From Cladopsammia gracilis (lineage: Eukaryota; Cnidaria; Anthozoa; Scleractinia; Dendrophylliidae): a stretch of DNA of 64,000 nt. Below are positions 1 through 28,647 of the stretch, one piece after another. The position numbers were made by a program, and so were the translations under genes. Every line of letters begins with the position of its first letter. Position 1 is the first letter of the stretch. Under the pieces are notes generated by a model. That model saw only the letters and a program-made list of their open reading frames with translations. It was not told where the DNA came from and searched no databases. The stretch lies in contig JAJGOT010000323.1 in NCBI GenBank assembly GCA_022457155.1, positions 498,501 through 562,500 on the forward strand, read 5' to 3'.

Positions 1-210
1 ATATTGTTGTCTTTTCTTATTAACAAAATAATTAATAATGATAAATAACATTGTAAAATTCGTTAATAATTCATAACAGTTATGACCAAAAAAGTAATAC
101 AAATGTTACAAATAACAACAAAACTAATAAAGAATTAAATAACATAATTTCGTTTAAAAATGTGCAAATCTAAAATTAACATCAATAGAAAAAAAAGCAA
201 AACCCCCTAC

Positions 211-320
211 AGGACTAGCCTGCGAGCAAGCTGTGCTGGGTTAAAGGGGATTAGGGAGGCCCCTCTCATTCCCTCCCTAATCCCCTTTAACCCAGCACAG
301 CTTGCTCGCAGGCTAGTCCT
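211..320. repeat. Perfect 49-bp inverted repeat (hairpin) in repeat unit 1
   Basis: Bases 211-259 are exactly complementary to 272-320, with a 12-base loop. The arm begins AGGACTAGCCTGCGAGCAAG. A perfect stem this long is typical of a young foldback or MITE insertion inside the larger unit. Confidence 0.95.
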
Positions 321-1338
321 AGCTAGGCTAGCTATCCTATCTATCCTGCCCCCCCCTATCCTATCTATCCTGCCTCCCCCCCTATCCTATCTATCCTGCC
401 CCCCTACCTACCCCTACATCTCAAGTATATGTTCACGTTTGGTATATATAAGACTTAGAAGAAACACTGGCGCCATTGTGGTACAGCCTTCATTTACAAA
501 ACATTCAACAATAATATAATGACTAATGACTAAATGAAATACGCAGATGAATAAATGGAATACGCAATGAATAATGACTGAATGAAAGGAGTAACATTTT
601 CTCGGACATTTTCTTATCATGTTTAAAATGTATCATAAAACGTTCTTACGCATGCGCATGAGTATAGGATGCTTGGAGCCTCTTGTTGTTATGTATATCG
701 CAGCCTGAATCAGTCAAACATTCCATCGTGTTTCATGTGAAGCAGAACAACTTCGAACATGTCAAGTGTCAAAGCTGGAGCTCTTATAGAAACGTAGAAA
801 ATCGCCTATGAATATGGAAACAATAGAGATTTGTCAATGAGCAAAAATAAGACCATTTTTCAAAAATCGAAAAGGTCACTTTTAAGCTCATTAACCGATT
901 TCTATTGTTTAAATATTCATGGGTTAATATCTCTTTGAAAAAGGGGATTTGCCAGGCAATTCTAAGTGAGTTGAAAAGAATACGCATGCGTGCGATTTGT
1001 CGCGTAAAAATCGTATGTGTTTATTCCTTTACAGCTTTAATCAAAACCAATTATTATAGTTGTTATTTAAGACCAAAGATAAGATGATAGATCATGCACT
1101 CTTCATTGGTTTGTGGTTATTATTGCATATTGTTGTCTTTTCTTATTAACAAAATAATTAATAACGATAAATAACATTGTAAAATTCGTTAATAGTTCAT
1201 AACAGTTATGACCAAAAAAGTAATACAAATGTTACAAATAACAACAAAACTAATAAACAATTAAATAACATAATTTCGTTTAAAAATGTGCAAATCTAAA
1301 ATTAACATCAATAGAAAAAAAAAAGCAAAACCCCCTAC

Positions 1339-1448
1339 AGGACTAGCCTGCGAGCAAGCTGTGCTGGGTTAAAGGGGATTAGGGAGGCCCCTCTCATTCC
1401 CTCCCTAATCCCCTTTAACCCAGCACAGCTTGCTCGCAGGCTAGTCTT
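1339..1448. repeat. 49-bp hairpin, copy in repeat unit 2
   Basis: Same hairpin as at 211-320. The right arm ends AGTCTT instead of AGTCCT, one mismatch near the tip, so the two copies have begun to diverge since the unit was duplicated. Confidence 0.9.
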
Positions 1449-2979
1449 AGCTAGGCTAGCTATCCTATCTATCCTGCCCCCCCCTATCCTATCTATCCTG
1501 CCTCCCCCCCTATCCTATCTATCCTGCCCCCCTACCTACCCCTACATCTCAAGTATATGTTCACGTTTGGTATATATAAGACTTAGAAGAAACACTGGCG
1601 CCATTGTGGTACAGCCTTCATTTACAAAACATTCAACAATAATGACTAATGACTAAATGAAATACGCAGATGAATAAATGGAATACGCAATGAATAATGA
1701 CTGAATGAAAGGAGTAACATTTTCTCGGACATTTTCTTATCATGTTTAAAATGTATCATAAAACGTTCTTACGCATGCGCATGAGTATAGGATGCTTGGA
1801 GCCTCTTGTTGTTATGTATATCGCAGCCTGAATCAGTCAAACATTCCATCGTGTTTCATGTGAAGCAGAACAACTTCGAACATGTCAAGAGTCAAAGCTG
1901 GAGCTCTTATAGAAACGTAGAAAATCGCCTATGAATATGGAAACAATAGAGATTTGTCAATGAGCAAAAATAAGACCATTTTTCAAAAATCGAAAAGGTC
2001 ACTTTTAAGCTCATTAACCGATTTCTATTGTTTAAATATTCATGGGTTAATATCTCTGTGTAAAAGGGAATTTGCCAGGCAATTCTAAGTGAGTTGAAAA
2101 GAATACGCATGCGTGCGATTTGTCGCGTAAAAATCGTATGTGTTAATTCCTTTACAGCTTTAATCAAAACCTGAATGACTAATGACTAAATGAAATACGC
2201 AGATGAATAAATGGAATACGCAATGAATAATGACTGAATGAAAGGAGTAACATTTTCTCGGACATTTTCTTATCATGTTTAAAATGTATCATAAAACGTT
2301 CTTACGCATGCGCATGAGTATAGGATGCTTGGAGCCTCTTGTTGTTATGTATATCGCAGCCTGAATCAGTCAAACATTCCATCGTGTTTCATGTGAAGCA
2401 GAACAACTTCGAACATTTCAAGTGTTAAAGCTGGAGCTCTTATAGAAACGTAGAAAATCGCCTATCAATATGGAAACAATAGAGATTTGTCAATGAGCAA
2501 AAATATGACCATTTTTCAAAAATCGAAAAGGTCACTTTTAAGCTCAATAACCGATTTCTATTGTTTAAATATTCATGGGTTAATATCTCTGTGAAAAAGG
2601 GGATTTGCCAGGCAATTCTAAGTGAGTTGAAAAGAATACGCATGCGTCGATTTGTCGCGTAAAAATCGTATGTGTTAATTCCTTTACAGCTTTAATCAAA
2701 ACCAATTATTATAGTTGTTATTAAAGACCAAAGATAAGATGATAGATCATGCACTCTTCATTGGTTTGTGGTTATTATTATAGTTTTTATTGCAAATTGT
2801 TGTCTTTTCTTATTAACAAAATAATTAATAACGATAAATAACATTGTAAAATTCGTTAATAATTCATAACAGTTATGACCAAAAAAGTAATACAAATGTT
2901 ACAAATAACAACAAAACTAATAAACAATCAAATAAGACCATCCAGCCATCTTACCGAACAAGATCCAATTGGTCAATAA

Positions 2980-3531
2980 AGCCCGGTTTCCATATGATCG
3001 CTATGATCGCTGCGATCGCTGCGATCGCTGAAAAAAAAGTTCAGCGATCGTAGCGATCATATGGAAACCACTCTCCAGCGATCGTAGCGATCACAGCGAT
3101 CGCAGCGACAACGATCGCTGCGATCGCTGTGATTCTATGTCAGCGATCGTAGCGATCGTAGCGATCATAGGGAAACCACTCTCCAGCGATCGCAGCGATC
3201 GCAGCGACAGCAAAGATGCACTGCGTACGCCCACTCAAAGGGTTGATTTGGCCCTTTTTATGGAAGAAGTGCAAAGATACGACTGTCTTTGTATCAAATT
3301 TTAAAAACAATTCACAGCCGCTGTGTTGAATTTCAAGAATGAGGCGAAACGATATTGTCAGACCCAGGTCCCCTCGATCTTCATTCACTTTCTCAGCGAT
3401 CGTAGCGATCGCAGCGATCGCAGCGATCATATGGAAACCATCAATCGCTGCGATCGCTGAACTATTTTTCTCAGCGATCACAGCGATCGCAACGATCGTA
3501 GCGATCGTAGCGATCATATGGAAACCGGGCT
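2980..3531. mobile_element. GCGATCG-rich foldback element with TAA target duplication
   Basis: The ends are inverted repeats: AGCCCGGTTTCCATATGATC at the left and its complement at the right. TAA flanks both sides (2977-2979 and 3532-3534). A 3-bp TWA duplication is typical of PIF/Harbinger-type miniature elements, which is my inferred class. The interior is dominated by overlapping GCGATCG, CGATCGTAG and GATCATATGGAAACC words, with nested palindromes around 3040-3080 and 3420-3480 and a more ordinary 140-bp core (about 3210-3385). The reading frames through it (for example minus strand 3140-3598) translate the repeat and are not genes. Confidence 0.8.
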
Positions 3532-3534
3532 TAA

Positions 3535-4755
3535 AGGATAAAGACTCCTTTATATTTTTTTTTTTGCGGGAAGACGGCGGGCAATCCCGGGCGGGCAAGA
3601 TAGCAGGCTAGTCATATTAATCTTGGTCGTTGCATGATTTAGGACAGTGTGAATGCTTTTCCGCGAAAGAGTGTCTGCAACGATAAAGATACTTTCCGTG
3701 ATAACCGAACAACGATACCGGAAATGAAACTCTTTTTCTGCGCGCCGCGGGAACAGGAAATTAGCGTGGGAAAGTTGTTTCGAATTTACACGTGCTGCAG
3801 ATAAAAATTCCAAGAGCACGTGTCCGACCTACTTCTTTTTCTGCGGACTGATATATCGATATTTTTTCGCAAGACATGACGCCATCGCCAAAAAATGACT
3901 CGACCCTCCAGGTAATAACACAATTCAAATGATTCATTACTTTTTAATGTAAACATACCGTATTTACATTTTCCAAGAGAAAACATCTGTCGCCGATTGT
4001 TGATTTGGAGTCATTGATATCCTTGTGTCTATTGCATCATTTCCGACAATTATTTCTAATAACAGTCGGAGGGAATTTGTAATCTTCATGGGTCATCTTT
4101 ATTACACTTCACAGACGACAGGGATTTTTTTTTATTTTAACCAAGAAACTGCAGTAGTTGTACACTTACATAAAATATTTCTTTCAAATAAGCTTGAACC
4201 TAAACCAATTGTTTTCTACTGTCATGCAATGCATACTGGCTTTAATTTATCTAAAAATATATATTCGCTACTCATGAATGAACTCAAACAGTGAAATACT
4301 TGTAAAAAATATAGCGCGACATTTAATACTATTCTTTTGTTTTTCATGTGAGGTGAAAATGATCTTTACAAAATATGTTGTGCATGACTAAATCCTTAAG
4401 CCACTTAAATGCAATATAGAAATCAGTGGAAAATTTATTTGAATAAATCAAAACAATTATTTGTTCCTTTCTACTATTGAAATGAATATATCAGATCACG
4501 GAAGGGTCGCACCAGATGACGAGATCAAACGTTAAATAGATTGAATTTGTGCACAATTCTAACTCTTTGCTGAAATTTGCTTTGCTGAAATGTGGCGTAA
4601 ATTATTGTCATTATTAAAGTGACCGCATAATATAAATATTTGATGTTTCGCCGCTTATATTATTTAATATGAGTTAACAGCGGCCATGCAGTCAGTTAAT
4701 AATGCTTCAAATCGCACGTATATAATCAATTTTCCACAGTACTGTTTACATTGAA
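3535..4755. other. Intergenic stretch, no gene seen
   Basis: Non-coding by eye: short frames only, moderate AT content, no repeat family I recognise. A TTTATT at 4434-4439 reads AATAAA on the minus strand and could be the poly(A) signal of the minus-strand FAM167-like gene, about 320 bases beyond its stop. Confidence 0.5.
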
Positions 4756-5124
4756 CTAAAGCTCAGAATCAAAGCTGTCTGTCGGGTCCGATTCGTTCAC
4801 ATCACCTTCATCCACCTTCATCATGTTTTTAATCCTCGCTCGAAGCCGAATCATCTGCCTTGCTAGATTCTTGTCCTGTAATTGCATTTCTTGAAGTTCT
4901 CTACGAAGCCATACAATAGCGTTTTGTAAATCTACTTGTCGCTCGGCCATGGTCGCTCCTTCTCGCTGAATAACGGGGATCTTGTTAGCTTTAGTTTTGC
5001 CTCCGCCGACCAAGTCGTCACTCATAAATTGTCTTGTTTCTGGCTCGTCCTTAAAATTCACTCGTCGTTGTTGCTCCAATTTGAAGTCATCCGTTGCATT
5101 TATCCCAGTCATTGTACAACTCAA
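4756..5124 (-). CDS. FAM167-family protein, single exon, 122 aa
   Basis: The frame encodes 122 residues with an alternative Met at residue 5. The conserved part is residues ~68-103, a charged amphipathic helix containing WLRRELQEMQLQDKNLARQ and ending in RLRARIKN. This matches the helical block of vertebrate FAM167A/B (WLR-EL--M-LQD--LARQ-MRLR). Family members are poorly understood; human FAM167A has been linked to NF-kB signalling and autoimmune risk. The N-terminal third is polar and unlike the vertebrate proteins, and the total is shorter than human FAM167A (about 214 aa). The C terminus is acidic (DEGDVNESD). I see no splice sites inside, so the coding region looks intronless, although a 5' non-coding exon is possible. 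The gene points away from ERCC2, with ~2.3 kb between start codons. I am fairly sure of the family but not of any function here. Confidence 0.82.
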   Translation of the reverse strand: MSCTMTGINATDDFKLEQQRRVNFKDEPETRQFMSDDLVGGGKTKANKIPVIQREGATMAERQVDLQNAIVWLRRELQEMQLQDKNLARQMIRLRARIKNMMKVDEGDVNESDPTDSFDSEL

Positions 5125-5298
5125 AATCTTCGTTTAATACGTAGCAGTCTTTCCGATTCCTGTAAATCTTTAGAACACTGCTAAAAAATGGTTGTAAATC
5201 ATGAATCACGTACTTTGGAATCCGCTTTTGTACTCCCGCCAGCCCCCTACTTCCTGAGAAAAGTCACGAACTTTTGTGTGAGGATGATTTCTGAATTA

Positions 5299-5449
5299 GC
5301 CTGCGTAGCAAGCGTTCCCGTACGAACGAATTTTTCCGCATTCTGGCCGCGCGAAAATTGGGGCGAGAGCAAAAAAATCGGCGGACGGGGGTGGGAGTGG
5401 GGAGATGAGGGAACGCTTGCCTGCAAACCCCACGATTTTGAAAAACGCC
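5299..5449 (+). repeat. 151-bp dispersed repeat, copy 1
   Basis: Begins GCCTGCGTAGCAAGCGTTCC and ends in AAAAACGCC. An almost identical copy of the same length sits inverted at 6881-7031. Near its ends are the complementary words AAGCGTTCCC and GGGAACGCTT, so it looks like a miniature inverted-repeat element. Confidence 0.85.
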
Positions 5450-5566
5450 GTTCGTCCACGAACGGGGCTCCTGATTGGTGCGGTGTGGTCACCTTGAGTG
5501 ACAGGTTTGACAGGTAGCTATCAAATTATCACGCAAAATATTTTGAGCGTGACTTGCGAGATCAAA

Positions 5567-5974
5567 ATGGAGCTCGGAGAACATGTGAAAGATTTTGAAA
5601 CGTGTTTGACCGAAGTTTTGTCGGAGCTGAGAGAAGCGGGGGCTTGCTTTTACTTTGAAAACGGAACAAGAAAGGGCAATGCGCCATCATTTTAACGGCA
5701 ACGATTTAATGGCCGTATTGCCAAACAGGATTCGGCAAGAGTTTAATTTTTCAGTTGTTTGTTATGATGTGCGGAGTGCAAAGTAAAAGGCAAAGAGGTA
5801 CAGGCTATTCCAGTATTATTCAGTGTTATTTCTCCATTGCAAAGCATAATTCGGGATCCAGTCGAAGAGGTAAATTGTATGGGGATGACGGCGTGCGATT
5901 TAAATGAAAAACTGAACTGCTTGGACGATATACACAAAGGGAAATTTGGAAGAACGCACGTATTTAATTTATAG
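5567..5974 (+). pseudogene. RecQ-like DNA helicase remnant, frameshifted
   Basis: Three successive frames encode pieces of one superfamily-2 helicase N-terminal region. The first (from ATG 5567) reads MELGEHVKDFETCLTEVLSE. The second has TEQERAMRHHFNGNDLMAVL, the Q-motif-like start plus the approach to the Walker A loop. The third reads GFGKSLIFQLF, the Walker A/motif I itself. After another shift it reads ISPLQSIIRDPVEEV and then MTACDLNEKLNCLDDIHKGK, the motif Ia region of RecQ-like helicases, before a stop at 5972-5974. At least three frameshifts separate these blocks and the rest of the helicase is absent. It is a dead fragment, perhaps a processed or transposed copy. A short real exon is conceivable only if the shifts are assembly errors. 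Confidence 0.75.
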
Positions 5975-7376
5975 TCAAAGTTACACAAGGATTTCCTCGC
6001 TTAAATGTAAAGGCACGGAAAGAAAACAATGCGTACCTTATTCCTCTATTAATAATAGGCCAGGAAATGTTTTTCTTAGGCTTGAGTAGACCCGTTGAAA
6101 AAAATTATCGTGGTTTAGTTTGACTGTTGTCGTCCATGCCGGTTTGTAGTGATCGGTAAATTATGCCTATTTTAAATTAGTTGGATCGTTGGATCGATAC
6201 AAAAAAGGCGAGTCAAAAGCCAAATAATACCCAAATCCAGTCATTAAGGTTTAGACTTTCTCAAAAACTTAATTGACTCCAATTGACACCACGATTTCAT
6301 TCCAAATTTTAAAGTTGAAAGTGATCTATTTCGGCGGCTGTTTGTTTATATCGGCGTTGAATTGAAAGTGGCAAGTGTGGGAAGATCTATTTGCATTTGT
6401 GGACCGATTCGAGTTTTATTTTGGTTACAGCAAAATATAAGATGAAATGAAGCTGAATGATTAGTGCTCCTATCATAGAAAAGTCAGAAAATAGCGAGGA
6501 AAGCGAAGATTGATTTTGAACTAGAAATAATATAACAGTAAACAAACACAGCAGTACAGTCGCGCGCTGAGTAGTTGAACTGAGCAGTGTTATCTTTTTA
6601 TTAGCGGGAATTATTTCACCGGCTCTGTTAACCGGTGTTGGATTCAATAAGTCAAAGCAAGCAAATATACAGATATTTCTTCTAATTTAAGTCGGCATTG
6701 TGTTGAAATGGCGAGAAGGTTTATTGATTCCATGAATCTGTGAAGCCGTTTACGAATTCGAAACGTTTTATCTTTTGAAGGAAGTACTGTAGTAAAATTC
6801 TACATCCGGTAATCTGTAATTGGCTCACTTGTTGACAAGCTGTCAATCGGCAAATGAAATCAACCGTGACAAATAGGTGGGCGTTTTTCAAAATCGTGGG
6901 GTTTGCAGGCAAGCGTTCCCTCATCTCCCCACTCCCACTCCCGTCCGCCGATTTTTTTGCTCTCGCCCCAATTTTCGCGCGGCCAGAATGCGGACAAATT
7001 CGTTCGTACGGGAACGCTTGCTACGCAGGCTATTTCTGAATTGAATGTTTTGATTCTCGCCGTATATATGCAAATCTTCAAACAATGACCATTGTATTCT
7101 CCACCAATCACCTTACCTGAATTTCGCAGGCGTCCGTTGTAAAATATTGCCGTTTTTCACAGATGTTAGATTAAAAAATCCGTGTTTAACTTTTTGGTGT
7201 AAAAAAAAAAAACAATTAAAACAAAGCAATGGCAAAAAGCATACTGTAAAATAGCTATGATAAAAATATCAAGATACAAGATACGACTGAGCCGCTCTGT
7301 TATTTTGTGTGTCCGCCAGACTATATGGTTAGCGGATACATTGCAGAAGTATGCGCATAACTAAAAAAAAATCAAC
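5975..7376. other. Intergenic region upstream of ERCC2
   Basis: No coding region recognised. It contains the second 151-bp repeat (6881-7031) and must include the promoter of ERCC2. A TATA box is not obvious; the most promoter-like sign is the AACATGGCGG word at 7375-7384. Confidence 0.5.
6881..7031 (-). repeat. 151-bp dispersed repeat, copy 2 (inverted)
   Basis: Reverse complement of 5299-5449 with only a few differences. The flanks of the two copies do not match as an extended inverted repeat, so they look like independent insertions. Confidence 0.85.
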
Positions 7377-7400
7377 ATGGCGGACCGACTTCACCAGTGA
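7377..7400 (+). promoter_or_regulatory. Possible upstream ORF / YY1-like initiator of ERCC2
   Basis: ATG at 7377 in a favourable context (ATCAACATGG) opens a seven-codon frame (MADRLHQ) that stops at 7398-7400, 51 bases before the ERCC2 start. The word AACATGGCGG also matches the YY1 core (AANATGGCG), often found at transcription starts of housekeeping genes. Whether it lies in the mRNA leader or just upstream of it cannot be told from sequence. Confidence 0.35.
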
Positions 7401-7451
7401 ATTTGTTTATATTTATCTTGCGAGAGTTAACCTACCTGGGACAAGACCATA

Positions 7452-26876
<19,425 letters not shown>

Positions 26877-27540
26877 TTCTGGAGAAGAATAGTTTAGCTG
26901 TTGGTACTCAAACTGACAATTGAGATTTTGAAATTCTGCTGCTAATGGGCGTCAACAGACGCATATCTGGGCCAAGGATCTGTTTAACTTGGTCGTTGCT
27001 TCCACCAGACAAGTCAGGAATGTACAGAAGTGAAGACGGAAACATCGCGTTGAGACAATTGATGTCACCTTAAATGACGTTGCTAGAAGTGGACACGTCA
27101 TGATGTTAATGAAACTTAGAACGTTGAGCTTCCTTCTGCCAATTTTGTGGGGCAGTACGCAGCTCATACAAGGTCTTCTATGATTTGCTGAGAAAACAAT
27201 AGAACAAACAACAACAATGGACCATAGCCCTGAAAACAATAGAGCTGCGTGATACCCAGGTCCAATGAAAGACCGAGACTTTAAATGACTTCGTTTGAGA
27301 GACCCACTATTTTTTCTTGAAAGACCATTCTCCGCTACCTCTTTAAAAGGGCCATAAAATGGCCGGGGTGTTCGTCTTTCTTTTAGGGGTAAATCTTAAA
27401 TGACCACTGCTAGAATTATCGCGGTACTTTTAAGGGTATTGAGCCGAAAAAATATGACAGAATTGATACCTCTTAGGGATAAAGCTCCATTATTTTGAGC
27501 AAGCAGCTCAGTTTGCATCTAGTCGTTCAGTAAGAGGTTC
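26877..27540. other. ERCC2 3' flank with dispersed repeats
   Basis: The first ~75 bases after the stop are probably 3' UTR. Bases ~27150-27270 form a repeat whose inverse is at ~57250-57385 (shared AGAAAACAATAGAACAAACA and CCCAGGTCCAATG). Bases ~27375-27480 match ~50990-51100 (TAGAATTATCGCGGTAC, AATATGACAGAAT). No gene is recognised; the minus-strand frame at 26952-27239 is inside these repeats. Confidence 0.6.
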
Positions 27541-27543
27541 GTA

Positions 27544-27645
27544 CAGGCCGGCAAATGATCCCCGGCCCGCAAATGATCCCCAAATTGGCCGGCAAATGAT
27601 CCCCGGATCGGAAATGATCCCCACGAATGATCATTTGCCGGCCTG
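27544..27645. mobile_element. ~100-bp TA-flanked miniature element
   Basis: The ends are CAGGCCGGCAAATGATC and its exact complement, with TA on both sides (27542-27543, 27646-27647). The interior repeats AAATGATCCCC four times. Confidence 0.8.
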
Positions 27646-27754
27646 TACAGTTCTCTACAGTTTGTTTACAAGTTTATGAACATCAATCACCTATTTCGCA
27701 ATATTCTCCCATGAAACCTTCTCTGCAATGGCAGTCAAACGTGTGATATTTGTA

Positions 27755-28248
27755 CAAGAATTTGGTTTTATCGACTGAGTCGATAAGGTAAATTAGCCAC
27801 CGTAAAAAGATTCGAGAAAGCTGACGTTTCGAGCGCTAGCCCTTCGTCGGAGCGAATCAAGGGATTGTGGGTAGTGTGTGGTTTTATATAGTAGGTGGAG
27901 TTTCGCTATTGGTGGAAATTTGGTGACGTGAAAAACAAATGTAAATTAGTTGAATGAAAAGCGTTCGTTAATTCCGTGGGGTTTGAGAGTGCCGATTCGA
28001 AAGATGATTTTTTGTTCTAAGTTTTTGCGGCTTTCTGTGTTGCCCTGGTGTAGGGAAACGCCACAGATTGTCATGTGTTGTTTAGAATGGTTAGCAAGAT
28101 TGAAATGACGCGCGACTGGTTTGGATGCGTCTTTATCATTTTTTCATTCGCTCCGACGAACGGCTAGCGCTCGAAACGTCAGCTTTCTCGAATCTTTTTA
28201 CGGTGGCTAATTTACCTTATCGACTCAGTCGATAAAACCAAATTCTTG
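27755..28248 (-). mobile_element. Penelope-like retroelement 3' remnant between 103-bp inverted arms
   Basis: Bases 27755-27857 are the reverse complement of 28146-28248 with one or two differences. Between them lies the end of a minus-strand ORF. Penelope-like elements commonly insert with terminal repeats in inverted orientation, which fits this layout. The arms include TTTATCGACTGAGTCGATAA and the block CCGACGAA-GGCTAGCGCTCGAAACGTC, which resembles a hammerhead ribozyme core. Confidence 0.7.
27946..28140 (-). pseudogene. C-terminal remnant of a Penelope-like / GIY-YIG ORF (64 codons)
   Basis: On the minus strand the frame reads NDKDASKPVARHFNL at its start, continues with HQGNTESRKNLEQKIIFR and ends GTLKPHGINERFSFN followed by TAA at 27946-27948. 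The ending, a Glu-rich helix then a Leu-x-Pro-x-Gly-Ile/Leu-Asn-Glu tail, is characteristic of the last part of the GIY-YIG endonuclease domain of Penelope-like elements. Reverse transcriptase and the N-terminal GIY-YIG motifs are absent, so it is a 5'-truncated, dead copy. The frame is intact over what remains. Assignment to Penelope rather than another GIY-YIG carrier is inference. Confidence 0.7.
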
Positions 28249-28647
28249 TGCTTCACCCCCCACCGACGCAGCACCATAGTTTCTCTAGAAACTAACCCAT
28301 TCATTTGTGTGATATTTGTAGTTCGCCACACAAGTGTAGCATGAAATTTTTGTGGGAATGTCATTTTGCGAACAGACCATTTTACAGTTGTCTTCTTAGT
28401 GTCCTGGCCTTTAGGTGGAAGCGAGGTTAAAGTTGACCTTGTCATGATACAGACCTTGAAGCTTTTCAGATGTAAATTTACCTAGTTAGCATGACAACAG
28501 CATTATTAACATATGAAAGCCAGAAAGGTTTGTATCAAAGCAAGGTCACCTACAGCCTCACTTCCACTCAAAGGCAAGGTCACCAAGCACACAACTGTAA
28601 AATGGACTATTGGCATTTTTTGCGGTTCGAGACGACTGAAATTTCCA
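28249..28647. other. Intergenic, diverged repeat material
   Basis: Contains two loosely matching GGTCACCTA/AAGGTCACCAAG segments (28540-28590) and the inverse word AAAGTTGACCTTG at 28429-28441. No gene recognised. Confidence 0.4.

Larger units (their letters stand above)
1..2936. repeat. Tandem array of a ~1.13 kb repeat unit (four full or partial copies)
   Basis: The opening sequence recurs at about 1127, giving a period of ~1126 bp. Copy 1 spans 1-1126. Copy 2 spans 1127-~2168 and lacks its last ~80 bp. Copy 3 (~2172-2790) has only the second half of the unit. Copy 4 (~2791-2936) is only the first ~145 bp. Copies differ by scattered substitutions and small indels. Each full unit holds a long hairpin, a run of TATCCTATC/TGCCCCCC words (about 320-411 and 1449-1537) and a TATATAAG TATA-like string near 446. 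The short minus-strand reading frame in each copy (for example 784-987, 2440-2643) drifts with the repeat and has no recognisable domain, so I do not call a gene. The unit could be a local satellite or a non-autonomous element; I do not recognise the family. Confidence 0.9.

Noticed and set aside
1907..2643. Similar minus-strand frames of 67-86 codons in each copy of the left-end repeat
   Set aside because: The similarity comes from DNA duplication. Starts differ between copies and there is no known domain.
3140..3598. 152-codon minus-strand open frame
   Set aside because: It is an Ile/Ala-rich translation of the GCGATCG foldback; the opposite strand gives an equally long repeat-like frame. 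No gene.
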